DNA of 64,000 nt, taken from positions 1 to 64,000 of the forward strand of contig JACMKT010000237.1 of the NCBI GenBank assembly GCA_014380005.1, written 5' to 3'. The first letter of the stretch is position 1; each line of letters begins with the position of its first letter. Positions 34,201 through 44,109 of this stretch are shown piece by piece. Origin of the DNA: Rhodospirillales bacterium. GTDB lineage: Bacteria > Pseudomonadota > Alphaproteobacteria > Rhodospirillales > Magnetospirillaceae. Position numbers and translations under genes: made by a program. Under the pieces are notes generated by a model. The model was not told the DNA's origin. It did no database searches and saw only the letters and a list, made by a program, of their open reading frames with translations.

Positions 34201-35949
34201 TCAGGCCGACAGGCATTCGAATACATCGCCCTCGGGCGCCTTGCCGTCCAGATGGCGGCGGTGCCACAGGGCATAAAATAGCAGGGTCCAGCAGGCGAAG
34301 CCGGTTTTCTTGTCGCAATGGGCGAACAGGCGGCGCACGGCTTCGGGCTTGGCGATGGCTTCAATGCAGGGCTGAGCCGCCACCAGCGCGCCCAGTTCCG
34401 GGCGGCCCGCGATCCATTCGGCCACCGGCACGGTGAAACCGCGCTTTTTGTCGAACGGGCGGGCGGCGGGCAGGGCCTTGTCCAGCCACAGGCGCAGAAG
34501 CCATTTGCCGCTGGTCTTGTGCACCTTCCATTTGTCGGGAAGGTTGAAGGCGAAGGCGGCCATTTCCGGGTCCAGGAAGGGCACGCGGCCCTCGATCCCG
34601 TTCATCATCAGGCAGCGGTCGGCCTTGATCAGCAGATCGTTGGGCAGCCAATCGGTGCAATCCACCGCCTGAGCCGTTTGCAGGCGTGAACGGCCAGCCA
34701 AGCGGGCGCCCCGTTCCGCTACCACCATGCCGTCGCGCCATCCGGTGGGCGCGGCGCGCAGCACGTCCAGCCCGTCAAAGGTGCCGGTGCGGCGCATGGC
34801 CTTGGTCAGCGGCCACGGACGCATGGCGCCGCGATACCGGCCATAGCCGCCGAACAGCTCGTCACCGCCTTCACCGGCCAGAATGACTTTCACGTCCTGG
34901 CGGGCGCGCTCGGCCAGTTTGAAGGTGGGGAGTGCGGCGTAATCGGCGGCGGGGTCGTCCATGGCGGCTGCCACCTTGGGCAGCAGGCGCCAGAAATCGG
35001 CCTCGGTGAATTCCACCTCCACATGCTCGGCGCCCACTTCTTTCGCCAAGGCGCGGGCGTGGTCGCGTTCGTCGTGCACACCGGTGCCGGGGAAGCCGGC
35101 GGTATAGGCCAGTACCGGGCGGGGGTTCAGCCGCGCCATCATGGCCAGCAGGGCCGAGCTGTCGATACCGCCCGACAGGAACATGCCATAGGGCACGTCG
35201 GCCCGCTGGTGCACGTCCACGCAATCCATCAGCACTTGGTCCAGGCGGGACAGCAGATAATTGCTGTCGCCATGCTCGGCGCCGTCGGGCAAGGCCGGGC
35301 GTTGGCGGCGTTCCACGATCTTGCCATCGGCGACCACCAGGGTTTCGCCGGGGGCGACGCGGTGGATGCCCTCGAAGATGGTCCCGGTCCCGCAGGTGAA
35401 TTGCAGTTGCAGCAATTCATGCAGCGCCTGAGCCCGCACGCGCGGCGCCACCAGCCCGGTGGCGATCAGCGCCTGGGCTTCCGAGGCGAAAGCCAGACCC
35501 CACGGACCCTGGGCCACATAAAGCGGCTTGATGCCGAAGGGGTCGCGGGCCAGCACCACGTGGGCCTTGGCCGGGTCGTGGATGGCCAGGGCGTACATGC
35601 CGCGCAGGCGCTTGGTGAAGCCCAATCCCTCGCGGGCATACAGATGCAGCGGCGGTTCGCAATCGGACCCGGTGGCGAAGCGCACCTCGGGCAGGGCGGC
35701 TTTCAGCTCGATGTAATTATAGATTTCGCCATTGGCGATGATGGCGCGGTTGTCGCCGTCCACAATGGGCTGGCGCCCGCCCTCAAGGTCGATGATGGCA
35801 AGGCGGTTCTGCACCAGCCCCACATTGTCCTTCACATAGCGCCCGCGCCCGTCCGGGCCGCGATGGCCCAGGGCGTCAGCCAGCCGGTCCAGCACCAAGG
35901 TGTCGGGGCGGCAGCCGTTGGGGGCGATCAGGCCGGCGATACCGCACAT
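34201..35949 (-). CDS. asnB: Asparagine synthase (glutamine-hydrolysing) family
   Basis: MCGIAGLIAPNG N-terminal amidotransferase; PYGMFLSGGIDSSALLAMMA; GEGGDELFGGYGRYR. Confidence 0.9.
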   Translation of the reverse strand: MCGIAGLIAPNGCRPDTLVLDRLADALGHRGPDGRGRYVKDNVGLVQNRLAIIDLEGGRQPIVDGDNRAIIANGEIYNYIELKAALPEVRFATGSDCEPPLHLYAREGLGFTKRLRGMYALAIHDPAKAHVVLARDPFGIKPLYVAQGPWGLAFASEAQALIATGLVAPRVRAQALHELLQLQFTCGTGTIFEGIHRVAPGETLVVADGKIVERRQRPALPDGAEHGDSNYLLSRLDQVLMDCVDVHQRADVPYGMFLSGGIDSSALLAMMARLNPRPVLAYTAGFPGTGVHDERDHARALAKEVGAEHVEVEFTEADFWRLLPKVAAAMDDPAADYAALPTFKLAERARQDVKVILAGEGGDELFGGYGRYRGAMRPWPLTKAMRRTGTFDGLDVLRAAPTGWRDGMVVAERGARLAGRSRLQTAQAVDCTDWLPNDLLIKADRCLMMNGIEGRVPFLDPEMAAFAFNLPDKWKVHKTSGKWLLRLWLDKALPAARPFDKKRGFTVPVAEWIAGRPELGALVAAQPCIEAIAKPEAVRRLFAHCDKKTGFACWTLLFYALWHRRHLDGKAPEGDVFECLSA

Positions 35950-36974
35950 CAGCCGGCGACCTTCCTGAAGAACTCCAGATAGCGCGCCACCACCACCGCC
36001 TCGGTGAATTGCTCCTGATAGACCTGACGGCCGGCGGCGCCGATATGGGCGGCAAGACCTGGGTCGTTCAGCACCCGGTTGATGCCCTTGGCAAGGGCGG
36101 CGGGATCGTCCACCGGCACCAGCACGCCGTCCACATCATCTTCGATCAGCTCGCCGGGGCCTTCCGAGGCGGTGGCGACCACCGGGATGCCCTGCGCCCA
36201 CGCCTCGATCACCACATTGCCCAGGGGCTCGTGGCGGGACGGGCAGCAGAACAAATCGGCGCTGGCGAACAGCCCGGCCACGTCGTCGCGCCAGCCCAGG
36301 AAGCGCACGCGCGAGATCACGCCCAGGCGCGACGCCAGCAGCTCCAGTTCGGCCCGCAACGGGCCTTCGCCGGCCAGCCACAAATAGGCTTCGGGGATGG
36401 CGGGCAGCGCCTTGATCAGGATGTCGAAGGCCTTGTTCTCGTGCAGCCGCCCCAAGGCCAGGATGACCGGCACCCCTTCGGGTGTGGAGAAGGTGGCGCG
36501 GCTGACCGGCGGGGCCACGGTGGCGTTGACGAAATTGGGCACGTAATGGACCTGCTCGGGCCGCCAGCCCTGACTGATGATCCAGTCGCAGATGTCCTGG
36601 GTGTTGCCGATCAGATGATCGAAGCCCTGATAATATTTCAGATCGTAATAGCCGCCCAACCGGCCCACCCGGATGTGCTTGCCTTTGGGGCAGAAGCGGC
36701 TGGCCCGGTTCATCCAGGTCAGCACGATGGCCGGCTTGAACTCGCCTACCGCCTTGGAGAACCCGTGGCGGGTCTTCAAATCCAGCATTCCGCCGAAGGG
36801 CAGCTCGGTCACCGCCACGCCGCCTTGGGCCAGCAGATGGTGCCGGCGCGGATTGTGGCGGATCAGCACGTGCTGATGGATGCCGGCGCGCTCCAAGGCC
36901 AGGGTCAGCCGTTCGAAGAACCCTTCGGCACCGCCACGATCGGCCCCCGCCATGGCTTGCAGCAATCGGATCAT
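35949..36974 (-). CDS. Glycosyltransferase family 4-like
   Basis: VPVILALGRLHENKAFDILIKALP...LWLAGEGPLRAELE...HEPLGNVVIEAWAQGIPVVATASEGPGELI. Confidence 0.88.
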   Translation of the reverse strand: MIRLLQAMAGADRGGAEGFFERLTLALERAGIHQHVLIRHNPRRHHLLAQGGVAVTELPFGGMLDLKTRHGFSKAVGEFKPAIVLTWMNRASRFCPKGKHIRVGRLGGYYDLKYYQGFDHLIGNTQDICDWIISQGWRPEQVHYVPNFVNATVAPPVSRATFSTPEGVPVILALGRLHENKAFDILIKALPAIPEAYLWLAGEGPLRAELELLASRLGVISRVRFLGWRDDVAGLFASADLFCCPSRHEPLGNVVIEAWAQGIPVVATASEGPGELIEDDVDGVLVPVDDPAALAKGINRVLNDPGLAAHIGAAGRQVYQEQFTEAVVVARYLEFFRKVAG

Positions 36975-37996
36975 GTCAGCAGCGCCTCGAACCGTTCCGC
37001 CGCCGCGTCCCACGAGCGGCCGGTGTACAGCGCCTTGGCTTCGCTTCCCATGGACTGTGCCACCGCTTCGTTGGTCAGCAGGGTGGAGGCCAGATTGGCG
37101 AAGGCCTCGTCATCGGGCACCACATAGGCGGATTGGCCGTTGCCCACCCGCTCGGGCGCCGCACCCAGGGGACGCAGCACGGCGGGCAGCCCAGTGGCCT
37201 GGCTTTCCATCAAGGTGAAGGCGGTGGTGTCGTCGGCGTGGCCGGGATACAGGTGCACCCGCGCCTCGCGATAGGCCTGGGCCATGACGCCGTCCGAGCC
37301 CGGGCGCAGTATCACGATGCCGTGGTCGCGGGCGGCCAGGACCTTGGCGGCCAGCATCTGCAATTCCGGGGCGACGGCGCCGCCATCGGCAGCCTTGGAC
37401 AAGGCGATGGAGTAGATGTGCAATTCGGCCTCAGGCGCCGCCGGGTGGATGCGGCTCAGCCACAGCTCCAGCAGCCAGTCCAGGCCGTGGGCGGGATGGG
37501 TGGTGACGATGGCGCGCGGCGGAATGGCCGGGGCGGTGGCTGCGTCGTTCAGGTAATCGGACTTCACCGCCGGCGGCAGCGCGCCCACGGCCAGCCCGCC
37601 CGGTGACCAGCCCTCGGTCTGCGCGGCCGAGCACAGCAGCACCAGCGGCTTCATGTCGTCCAGCATGATGCGGGTGGCCTTGCGGTCCAGCACACGGGCG
37701 GGCTGGGTGGTCCACAGCACGCGGCGCTTGGCCTGGCGGACGTATTCCAGCAGCGCCGGCTTGCGGAAGGCCACCAGCACGTCGGTGGTCAGCGGTTTAC
37801 GACCGTCGAAGGTCTCCCATTGGGCGCCCTCGATGAACATGCTCCAGCGGCAGCGGTTGAACACGGCCACCGAATGGCCGCGCCGCGCCAGCGCGCCGGG
37901 CAAGGCGGCGAACGCCTTCTCGGCGCCGCCCATGGCACGGGCCGAGGCGGTGAAGCCGTCGAAGGGGATGGAATCGTCGACAAGAGTAATATGCAT
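36971..37996 (-). CDS. Glycosyltransferase-like protein
   Basis: C-terminal GT4-like EARVHLYPGHADDTTAFTLMESQATGLPAVLRPLGAAPERV. Confidence 0.75.
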   Translation of the reverse strand: MHITLVDDSIPFDGFTASARAMGGAEKAFAALPGALARRGHSVAVFNRCRWSMFIEGAQWETFDGRKPLTTDVLVAFRKPALLEYVRQAKRRVLWTTQPARVLDRKATRIMLDDMKPLVLLCSAAQTEGWSPGGLAVGALPPAVKSDYLNDAATAPAIPPRAIVTTHPAHGLDWLLELWLSRIHPAAPEAELHIYSIALSKAADGGAVAPELQMLAAKVLAARDHGIVILRPGSDGVMAQAYREARVHLYPGHADDTTAFTLMESQATGLPAVLRPLGAAPERVGNGQSAYVVPDDEAFANLASTLLTNEAVAQSMGSEAKALYTGRSWDAAAERFEALLT

Positions 37997-38109
37997 CGTG
38001 ACATCTTATACGGGGATGGGCCGGGCCTGCCAAGGCAGGAGGGGTTGCCAACCCGTCGCCTTTGCCCCACCTTTTGCGGGTCCGCCGCCTGCCCATCGGA
38101 GTCCATTGC

Positions 38110-38979
38110 ATGGCCGATACCAGTTATACCCGCCTTAACCGCGCCGTTTTGTCGGTCGCCGGCGAGGATCGGCGTACCTTCCTGCAAGGCCTGATCTCCA
38201 ACGACATCGCCAAAGCCGGCCCGGAACGCGCCATTTTCGCAGCGTTTCTGACCCCCCAAGGCAAGTTCCTGTGGGATCTGTTCATCGTCGAATCCGGCGA
38301 TGCCTTTTTGATCGATGTGGAAGCCGCCCGCATCGACGACTTCCGCAAGAAGCTGTCTTTGTACAAGCTGCGTGCCAAGGTCACCATCGCGGTGGTGGAC
38401 GACATGGCGGTCTATGCCGTGCTCGATCCCCAGGCTGTTGGCCTGCCGGGCGAAGCCGGTGTGGCGCGGCCCTTCGCCGATGGTGTCGCCATGGTGGACC
38501 CGCGCTTGCCTCAACTGGGCGCCCGCGTTCTGCTGAAATCCCCTGACGCGTTGCAAGCCGCCGGCCTGACCGAGGCGCCCTTCGCCGCCTGGGACGTGCT
38601 GCGCTTGGCCCTGGGCGTGCCCGATGGCAGCCGCGACCTGCCGGTGGACAAGGCCCTGCTGCTGGAAAATGGCTTCGACGAGCTGGGCGGCGTGGATTTC
38701 AACAAAGGCTGCTACATGGGCCAGGAGCTGACCGCCCGGACCAAATACCGTGGTTTGGTGCGCAAGCGCCTGCTGCCGGTGGTCATCCAAGGCGACACCC
38801 CCGAGCCCGGCACCCTGGTCATGGCCGGTGAGCTTGAGGCCGGTGAAATGCGCTCCAGCAACGGCCCGGTGGGTCTTGCCATGGTGCGCCTGGAACACCT
38901 GAAATCGCCGCTGAGTGCGGGGGGCGCGACGCTGACGGTGGCGGTGCCGGACTGGATGCGGTTGCCTGAAGTGGAGTAG
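38110..38979 (+). CDS. ygfZ: YgfZ/GcvT-like folate-binding protein
   Basis: DFNKGCYMGQELTARTKYRGLVRKRLLPV (YgfZ signature K-G-C-Y-x-G-Q-E). Confidence 0.92.
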   Translation: MADTSYTRLNRAVLSVAGEDRRTFLQGLISNDIAKAGPERAIFAAFLTPQGKFLWDLFIVESGDAFLIDVEAARIDDFRKKLSLYKLRAKVTIAVVDDMAVYAVLDPQAVGLPGEAGVARPFADGVAMVDPRLPQLGARVLLKSPDALQAAGLTEAPFAAWDVLRLALGVPDGSRDLPVDKALLLENGFDELGGVDFNKGCYMGQELTARTKYRGLVRKRLLPVVIQGDTPEPGTLVMAGELEAGEMRSSNGPVGLAMVRLEHLKSPLSAGGATLTVAVPDWMRLPEVE

Positions 38980-38985
38980 TAGGGG

Positions 38986-39099
38986 CTGTAAGTTTTTTAC
39001 ACGAATAAACACGAATGAACGCGAATTTAGATGCACTGCCTAAGTCGGCCTGTGCTGATACATTCGTGTTTATTTGTGTTCATTCGTGTAGAAACTTAG
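38986..39099. repeat. MITE-like TTCGTGTTTA repeat, copy 2
   Basis: taagttttttacacgaataaacacgaatgaacgcgaat ... cattcgtgtttatttgtgttcattcgtgtagaaactta. Confidence 0.8.
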
Positions 39100-39100
39100 T

Positions 39101-39171
39101 TGAGCGCAGGCGTCGCCAAGCTGACGGTGCAGGAATGGATGCGGTTGCCTGAAGTGGAGAAGGGGGCTGTA
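39101..39171 (+). pseudogene. Diverged duplicate of ygfZ 3' end
   Basis: Reads LSAGVAKLTVQEWMRLPEVE, versus LSAGGATLTVAVPDWMRLPEVE in ygfZ. Confidence 0.7.
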
Positions 39172-39271
39172 AGTTTTTTTACACGAATAAACGCGAATTT
39201 TAGGTGCACCGCCAAAGTCGGCCTGTGCTGATGCATTCGTGTTTATTTGTGTTCATTCGTGTAAAAACTTG
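39167..39271. repeat. MITE-like TTCGTGTTTA repeat, copy 3
   Basis: ctgtaagtttttttacacgaataaacgcgaat ... gcattcgtgtttatttgtgttcattcgtgtaaaaactt. Confidence 0.8.
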
Positions 39272-39274
39272 CCT

Positions 39275-40570
39275 TCAGCCGTCTTCTTCCACCGGCATCC
39301 CGGCAGAGGAGAAGAAGCAATAGCCGTTGCGGCCGGAATGCTTGATCCGGTACATGGCGATGTCGGCGGCCTTGCAGACTTCTTCCATGGAATTGCCGTC
39401 ATCGGGGAACACGGCGACGCCGATCGAGGCGCCGATCTGGCAGGCATTGCCTTCGTAATCGATGGGCTGGGCCAGGATTTCGATGATTTTGCGGGCCACC
39501 AGCGCGGCCTCGCCCGAGCGGGCGATTTCTTCCACCACCACCACGAATTCGTCGCCGCCCACGCGGGCGATGGTGTCGGACGAGCGCACGCAGGCGGCCA
39601 GCCGGCGCGAGACTTCGCGCAGCACGTGGTCGCCGGCTTCGTGGCCATAACTGTCATTGACCGGCTTGAACCGGTCCAAATCCACATACAGCACCGCCAT
39701 GCGCCCGCCATGGCGCTTTACGCGGGCCAGGGCATGGTTCATGCGGTCGTTCAGCAGGTTGCGGTTGGGCAGGCCGGTTAAATTGTCGTGATGGGCCAGA
39801 CGGCGGATGCGGTCCTCGCTCTCCTTGCGCTCCGAGATGTCGCGCAGGATGGCGGTGAACAGGCGGTGGCGTCCGTGGCGCAGCTCGGAAATCGAGATTT
39901 CCATGGGGAAGGTGCTGTCGTCGCGGCGGATGCCGACGCCTTCCACCACTCGGCCCATGAGGTTGGGGAACAGCCCGGCCATATAGGCGTCGAACAGATG
40001 CTGGTGGCGTTCGCGCAGATCAATGGGCATCAGCTCGCCCAAATCCACGCCGGCCATCTTGCCGCGGGCAAAGCCGAACATGCGTTCCGCCGCCGGGTTG
40101 GCGGATTCGATGCGGCCGGAATCGTTGATGGTGACGATGCCTTCCGCCACCGAGGCCAGGATGCCCTGCAGCCGTTCTTCCCGTTCGCGCAGGGCTTCCG
40201 CCGATTTCACGAATTTCGAGATGTCGCGGCCTTCGATGTAATAGACATCGGGGGCGGGGGTCTGGCGCACCCGCAATTCGGCCTCGAACAAGGTGCCGTC
40301 GGCGCGCAGCAGCTTCAGCGGCAGGAAATCTTCTTCGGCCAGCAAATCCCAGCCGCTTTCCATGAGGAAGCGGTAATCCTCGACCACCCAATTTTCGAAC
40401 GGCCGGTCATGGGCATCTTCGGCGCTGCTCAGGCCCAGCATGCGCACGCCGGCATTGTTCAGGAAGACGATCTGGTTGCCGCGCAGCAGGCACACCAAGG
40501 ACGACGCAAGCTCAAGAAGCTCGCGGTCCAGAACAACTGTAGCTGTGCGCGCGGCCACGGATGCCGTCAC
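39275..40570 (-). CDS. PAS-GGDEF diguanylate cyclase
   Basis: PAS-like domains; DSYGHEAGDHVLREVSRRLAACVRSSDTIARVGGDEFVVV. The GGDEF motif reads GGDEF. Confidence 0.92.
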   Translation of the reverse strand: MTASVAARTATVVLDRELLELASSLVCLLRGNQIVFLNNAGVRMLGLSSAEDAHDRPFENWVVEDYRFLMESGWDLLAEEDFLPLKLLRADGTLFEAELRVRQTPAPDVYYIEGRDISKFVKSAEALREREERLQGILASVAEGIVTINDSGRIESANPAAERMFGFARGKMAGVDLGELMPIDLRERHQHLFDAYMAGLFPNLMGRVVEGVGIRRDDSTFPMEISISELRHGRHRLFTAILRDISERKESEDRIRRLAHHDNLTGLPNRNLLNDRMNHALARVKRHGGRMAVLYVDLDRFKPVNDSYGHEAGDHVLREVSRRLAACVRSSDTIARVGGDEFVVVVEEIARSGEAALVARKIIEILAQPIDYEGNACQIGASIGVAVFPDDGNSMEEVCKAADIAMYRIKHSGRNGYCFFSSAGMPVEEDG

Positions 40571-40625
40571 CTAAATGAACTCCCATAATCCTTCCGTATA
40601 ATCGTCGGGCCTATACGGGGGAAAG

Positions 40626-41549
40626 TCAAGCTGGCGCCAGCTTCTCGCGCAATTGGGCCAAGCGTTCAAACGGGGAAAGGCCCGGCTGCAAGGTCAAATC
40701 TCCGGCGCGGCGCACGCCTTCACGGCCCCAACGCTCGCGTACGGCTTCCTCCAGCCATTGTTCCGCCTGGGCGTGGCGGGCGCGGGCCAGACGATCGTCC
40801 TGGCTCAGATGGGCGGCGTGACGGTCGATGGACTCCACCAGGGAGTCCACGCCTTCGCGCCGGACCGACGAGACCAGCAGCACCGGCACGGTCCAACCCG
40901 GGCTTTCATCCTCGGCCCCGCCCAGGGACAGGGCGCCCATGACGTCGGCGCGGGCGCGCAGTGCCTCGCGGTCCATATCGGCCTTGGTGACCACCACCAC
41001 ATGGGGGATTTCGGCGATGCCCGCCTTCATGAATTGCAGGGAATCGCCTGAACCCGGCTGCACGCAGAACAGCACGGTGTCGGCCACGCCCACCACGTCG
41101 GTCTCGCTTTGGCCCACGCCCACGGTTTCGATCAGCACCACGTCATAGAGCGCCCGCATGAGCACCATGGCCGAGACGGTCAGCCCGGCCAGCCCGCCCA
41201 AGCGGTCGCGCGCCGCCATGGAGCGCACGAAGACGCCCTGATCCTCGGGGTCGGTGGACAGCCGGGTGCGGTCGCCCAGCAGTGCCCCGCCGGACCGGCG
41301 CGACGACGGGTCCACGGCGATGCAGCCCACGGTGCGCCCGCTGGCCCGCCATGCGGCGATCAAGGCGTTCATCAGGGTGGATTTGCCCACGCCCGGCGGG
41401 CCGGTCATGCCCACCACCTGGGCCACCGGCTGGGCATAGGCGGCGCCCAGCAGGGCCACGGTTTCGGGAGCGTCGGGGAAGCGCTCCAACTGGGCCAGGG
41501 CCTTGGCGAGGGCACCCTTGCCGCCGCTGCGTATTTGCTCGAGATCCAT
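40626..41549 (-). CDS. meaB: MeaB/ArgK-family GTPase (methylmalonyl-CoA mutase-associated)
   Basis: VVGMTGPPGVGKSTLMNALIAAWRASGRTVGCIAVDPSSRRSGGALLGDRTRL. Confidence 0.92.
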   Translation of the reverse strand: MDLEQIRSGGKGALAKALAQLERFPDAPETVALLGAAYAQPVAQVVGMTGPPGVGKSTLMNALIAAWRASGRTVGCIAVDPSSRRSGGALLGDRTRLSTDPEDQGVFVRSMAARDRLGGLAGLTVSAMVLMRALYDVVLIETVGVGQSETDVVGVADTVLFCVQPGSGDSLQFMKAGIAEIPHVVVVTKADMDREALRARADVMGALSLGGAEDESPGWTVPVLLVSSVRREGVDSLVESIDRHAAHLSQDDRLARARHAQAEQWLEEAVRERWGREGVRRAGDLTLQPGLSPFERLAQLREKLAPA

Positions 41550-41633
41550 GCGCCTGCCTCATGCTGGGGCTGCGATCATCCCTAGCTGGGGCAAGGTGGT
41601 CAAGCGGTCCCGGCAATGATATCGTCCCAGGCC

Positions 41634-42122
41634 ATGAAAACCATCCCCTCGCGCGCCTTGGCGCTGTTCGTCCTGGCCGTCAGCGTCCTCGCCTTGGCCA
41701 CCGCTTACGTCGCCCAATACGGCTTCGGGCTGAGGCCTTGCGTGCTGTGTCTGGCCCAGCGCGTGCCCTTTGCCTTGGCCGGCATCCTGGCCGCCCTGGC
41801 CCTGCTGGGGCCGGTGGGCGAGCGGGTGCGGCGGGGCCTGATCGTGCTGGCCGGACTGGCCTTCCTGGTCAATTCCGGCATCGCCGTCTATCACGTGGGC
41901 GTCGAGCAGAAATGGTGGGTCTCAAGCTGCGTGCCCACGGAATCCGGCCCGGTCTCGGTGACCGATATGGCCGCCTTGATGGCCAAGCCGGTGGAGGCCC
42001 GGTGCGACGAACCCGCATGGCAGTGGAACGGCATCACCATGGCGGCCATGAACATCGCCTTTTCCGGCGGGTTGGCGCTGATAGTGTTGGTGCTGTCGCG
42101 CCGCATGGGAGGGCGTGGATGA
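41634..42122 (+). CDS. dsbB: DsbB-type disulfide bond formation protein
   Basis: AQYGFGLRPCVLCLAQRVPF with C-x2-C; four TM segments. Confidence 0.88.
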   Translation: MKTIPSRALALFVLAVSVLALATAYVAQYGFGLRPCVLCLAQRVPFALAGILAALALLGPVGERVRRGLIVLAGLAFLVNSGIAVYHVGVEQKWWVSSCVPTESGPVSVTDMAALMAKPVEARCDEPAWQWNGITMAAMNIAFSGGLALIVLVLSRRMGGRG

Positions 42123-42634
42123 CCGACAAAGACGTGATCGCCCGCATTCTGCGCGTGGACCAAGCCGGTGAACTGGGGGCCGTGCGCATCTATCAGGGCC
42201 AGCGCGCCGTGCTGGGCAAGGGCCGCCACGGCCCGCTGCTGGCGAAGATGGCCCAGCAGGAACAGCATCATCTGGACACGTTCAGCCGTTTGATCTCGCA
42301 GCGCCGGGTGCGCCCGACCGCGCTGGCGCCCCTGTGGCACGTGGCCGGTTTCGCCCTGGGTGCAGGCACCGCCTTGCTGGGCGAACGGGTCGCCATGGCC
42401 TGTACCGTGGCGGTGGAAGAAGCCATCGACGAGCATTACGCCGATCAGGCCAGGATGCTGGGCGAGGACGAGGCCGAACTGAAGGCCACCATCGAGACCT
42501 TCCGGGCCGAGGAACTGGAACACCGCGACATCGGCCTTGCCCATGAGGCGGAGAAAGCGCCGGGCTACCCCGTGCTATCCGCCGCCATCAAAACCGGCTG
42601 CCGGCTGGCCATCTGGCTGTCCGAGCGGGTGTGA
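42119..42634 (+). CDS. coq7: Demethoxyubiquinone hydroxylase Coq7
   Basis: RILRVDQAGELGAVRIYQGQRAVLG; E-x-x-H di-iron motifs; overlaps dsbB by 4 nt. Confidence 0.92.
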   Translation: MTDKDVIARILRVDQAGELGAVRIYQGQRAVLGKGRHGPLLAKMAQQEQHHLDTFSRLISQRRVRPTALAPLWHVAGFALGAGTALLGERVAMACTVAVEEAIDEHYADQARMLGEDEAELKATIETFRAEELEHRDIGLAHEAEKAPGYPVLSAAIKTGCRLAIWLSERV

Positions 42635-42738
42635 CGGGGCCGACGTGTCCGCGCCATATGCCGCCTATCCGTCATGGCCGGGCTTGATCCACGGCTGTCT
42701 GGTTTAGCGGGAAATGGTGGATTTCTGGCATTGAGGTG

Positions 42739-42941
42739 CCATCCCCTCCGCCGTCATGCCCGTGCTTGACACGGGCATCCACGCGGTAGGGGCGAAAATT
42801 GTGCCAGATGGAACCACGTGGATACGCGTGTCAAGCCCGCGCATGACGATCTGGGGTGTGTCTGACTTAGGTGCTTCACAACCGGATTTGTTAAACCGGA
42901 CAGTCGTGGAACAAGTCCGGGCATGACGGCGGAGGGGATGG
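42739..42941. repeat. Intergenic palindromic repeat element with 24-bp perfect inverted termini
   Basis: ccatcccctccgccgtcatgcccg (42739-42762) is the exact reverse complement of cgggcatgacggcggaggggatgg (42918-42941). Confidence 0.85.
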
Positions 42942-42947
42942 GGCCAG

Positions 42948-43355
42948 TTAAACCTTCGCCTTGGCGTCACCCAGCACGCGGATGATCTTGTCCTTCAGGG
43001 CGGGCGGCAGGACCGGTTTGGCCAGGAAGGCGCCGATGTCCAGATCCTTGGCGCGGGCCACCGTGGTGGCGTCGGTGTGGGCGGTCAGCATGATGACCGG
43101 GGTGTGCGAGACCGCCGGGATGGCGCGCAATTGCCGCACGAAGCCAAAGCCGTCCACCGGGCGCATCTGAATGTCGCAGATCACCAGATCAGGGGCCTCG
43201 CGGGTGACCGCTTCCACGCCGGAATTGCCGTCATGGGCTTCCAGCACGGTGCCGATGCCCAGATTGGACAGCATCTTTTTGACGATAGTACGGACAAATT
43301 CCTGGTCATCGATGACCAGGACCTTGAGCGACGCGAGATTCACGCCCTCGGCCAT
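42948..43355 (-). CDS. CheY-like single-domain response regulator
   Basis: LKVLVIDDQEFVRTIVKKML; PDLVICDIQMRPVDGFGFVRQLR; VIMLTAHTD; FLAKPV. Confidence 0.92.
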   Translation of the reverse strand: MAEGVNLASLKVLVIDDQEFVRTIVKKMLSNLGIGTVLEAHDGNSGVEAVTREAPDLVICDIQMRPVDGFGFVRQLRAIPAVSHTPVIMLTAHTDATTVARAKDLDIGAFLAKPVLPPALKDKIIRVLGDAKAKV

Positions 43356-43463
43356 GTTGAAGCCCCCCTCTTGTGCGTTCCCACCAGATGCTACCAGAAG
43401 TCGTCACAAAAGCAAAAGGGGAGGCGTTCGGCCTCCCCTTTCATTTTCAAGAATCTGCCCGCC

Positions 43464-44099
43464 TTATTGGTTCGCGGCCAATTTACGGCTGCCCTCGGCT
43501 TGGGCGCGGGCGGCTTCACGGCCCAGTTCGAACGCCTTTTGGTTGACCTCGACCATGGCCGGCTTGCGGGTGCGGAAGCGTCCGACGATCTGCTCTTCCA
43601 AATCCGAGGCCGGGAAGGGCAGGAAATCGGCGATGGCGCCCAGCATGATGGTGTTGATCAGGCGCAGATCGCCCAAGGACCGGGCGATGGCGCCGGCGTC
43701 GAAATCATACACGGTGACACCGGCGGCGCGCATGGTGGCGACCGGGTCCTCGGGGTATTTGAACAGGCCGGACGACACCACCGGCGGGACCAAGCGGATG
43801 GTGTTGACCATGGCGATGCCGCCGGGACGCAGCATGTCGGCCCAACGGGCGCCCTCGGCCACTTCGAAGGCGACCAGGATGTCGGCGGTGCCCGGGGTGA
43901 TCACCGGGGACCACACCTTCTTGCCGAAGCGCACATGGCTGGTGACCACGCCGCCGCGCTGGGCCATGCCGGCCACTTCCGACTTCTTGCAGTCATAGCC
44001 CTTGGCGATGGCGCCCTGGGCCAGGATTTCGGCGGCGGTCATGACGCCCTGGCCGCCGGTGCCGCAGACCAGGATGTTGGTGATGAGGTTGTCGCTCAT
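43464..44099 (-). CDS. iorB: Indolepyruvate oxidoreductase subunit beta
   Basis: NILVCGTGGQGVMTAAEILAQGAIAKGYDCKKSEVAGMAQRGGVVTSHVRFG. Confidence 0.9.
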   Translation of the reverse strand: MSDNLITNILVCGTGGQGVMTAAEILAQGAIAKGYDCKKSEVAGMAQRGGVVTSHVRFGKKVWSPVITPGTADILVAFEVAEGARWADMLRPGGIAMVNTIRLVPPVVSSGLFKYPEDPVATMRAAGVTVYDFDAGAIARSLGDLRLINTIMLGAIADFLPFPASDLEEQIVGRFRTRKPAMVEVNQKAFELGREAARAQAEGSRKLAANQ

Positions 44100-44109
44100 G
44101 ATTGTTCCT

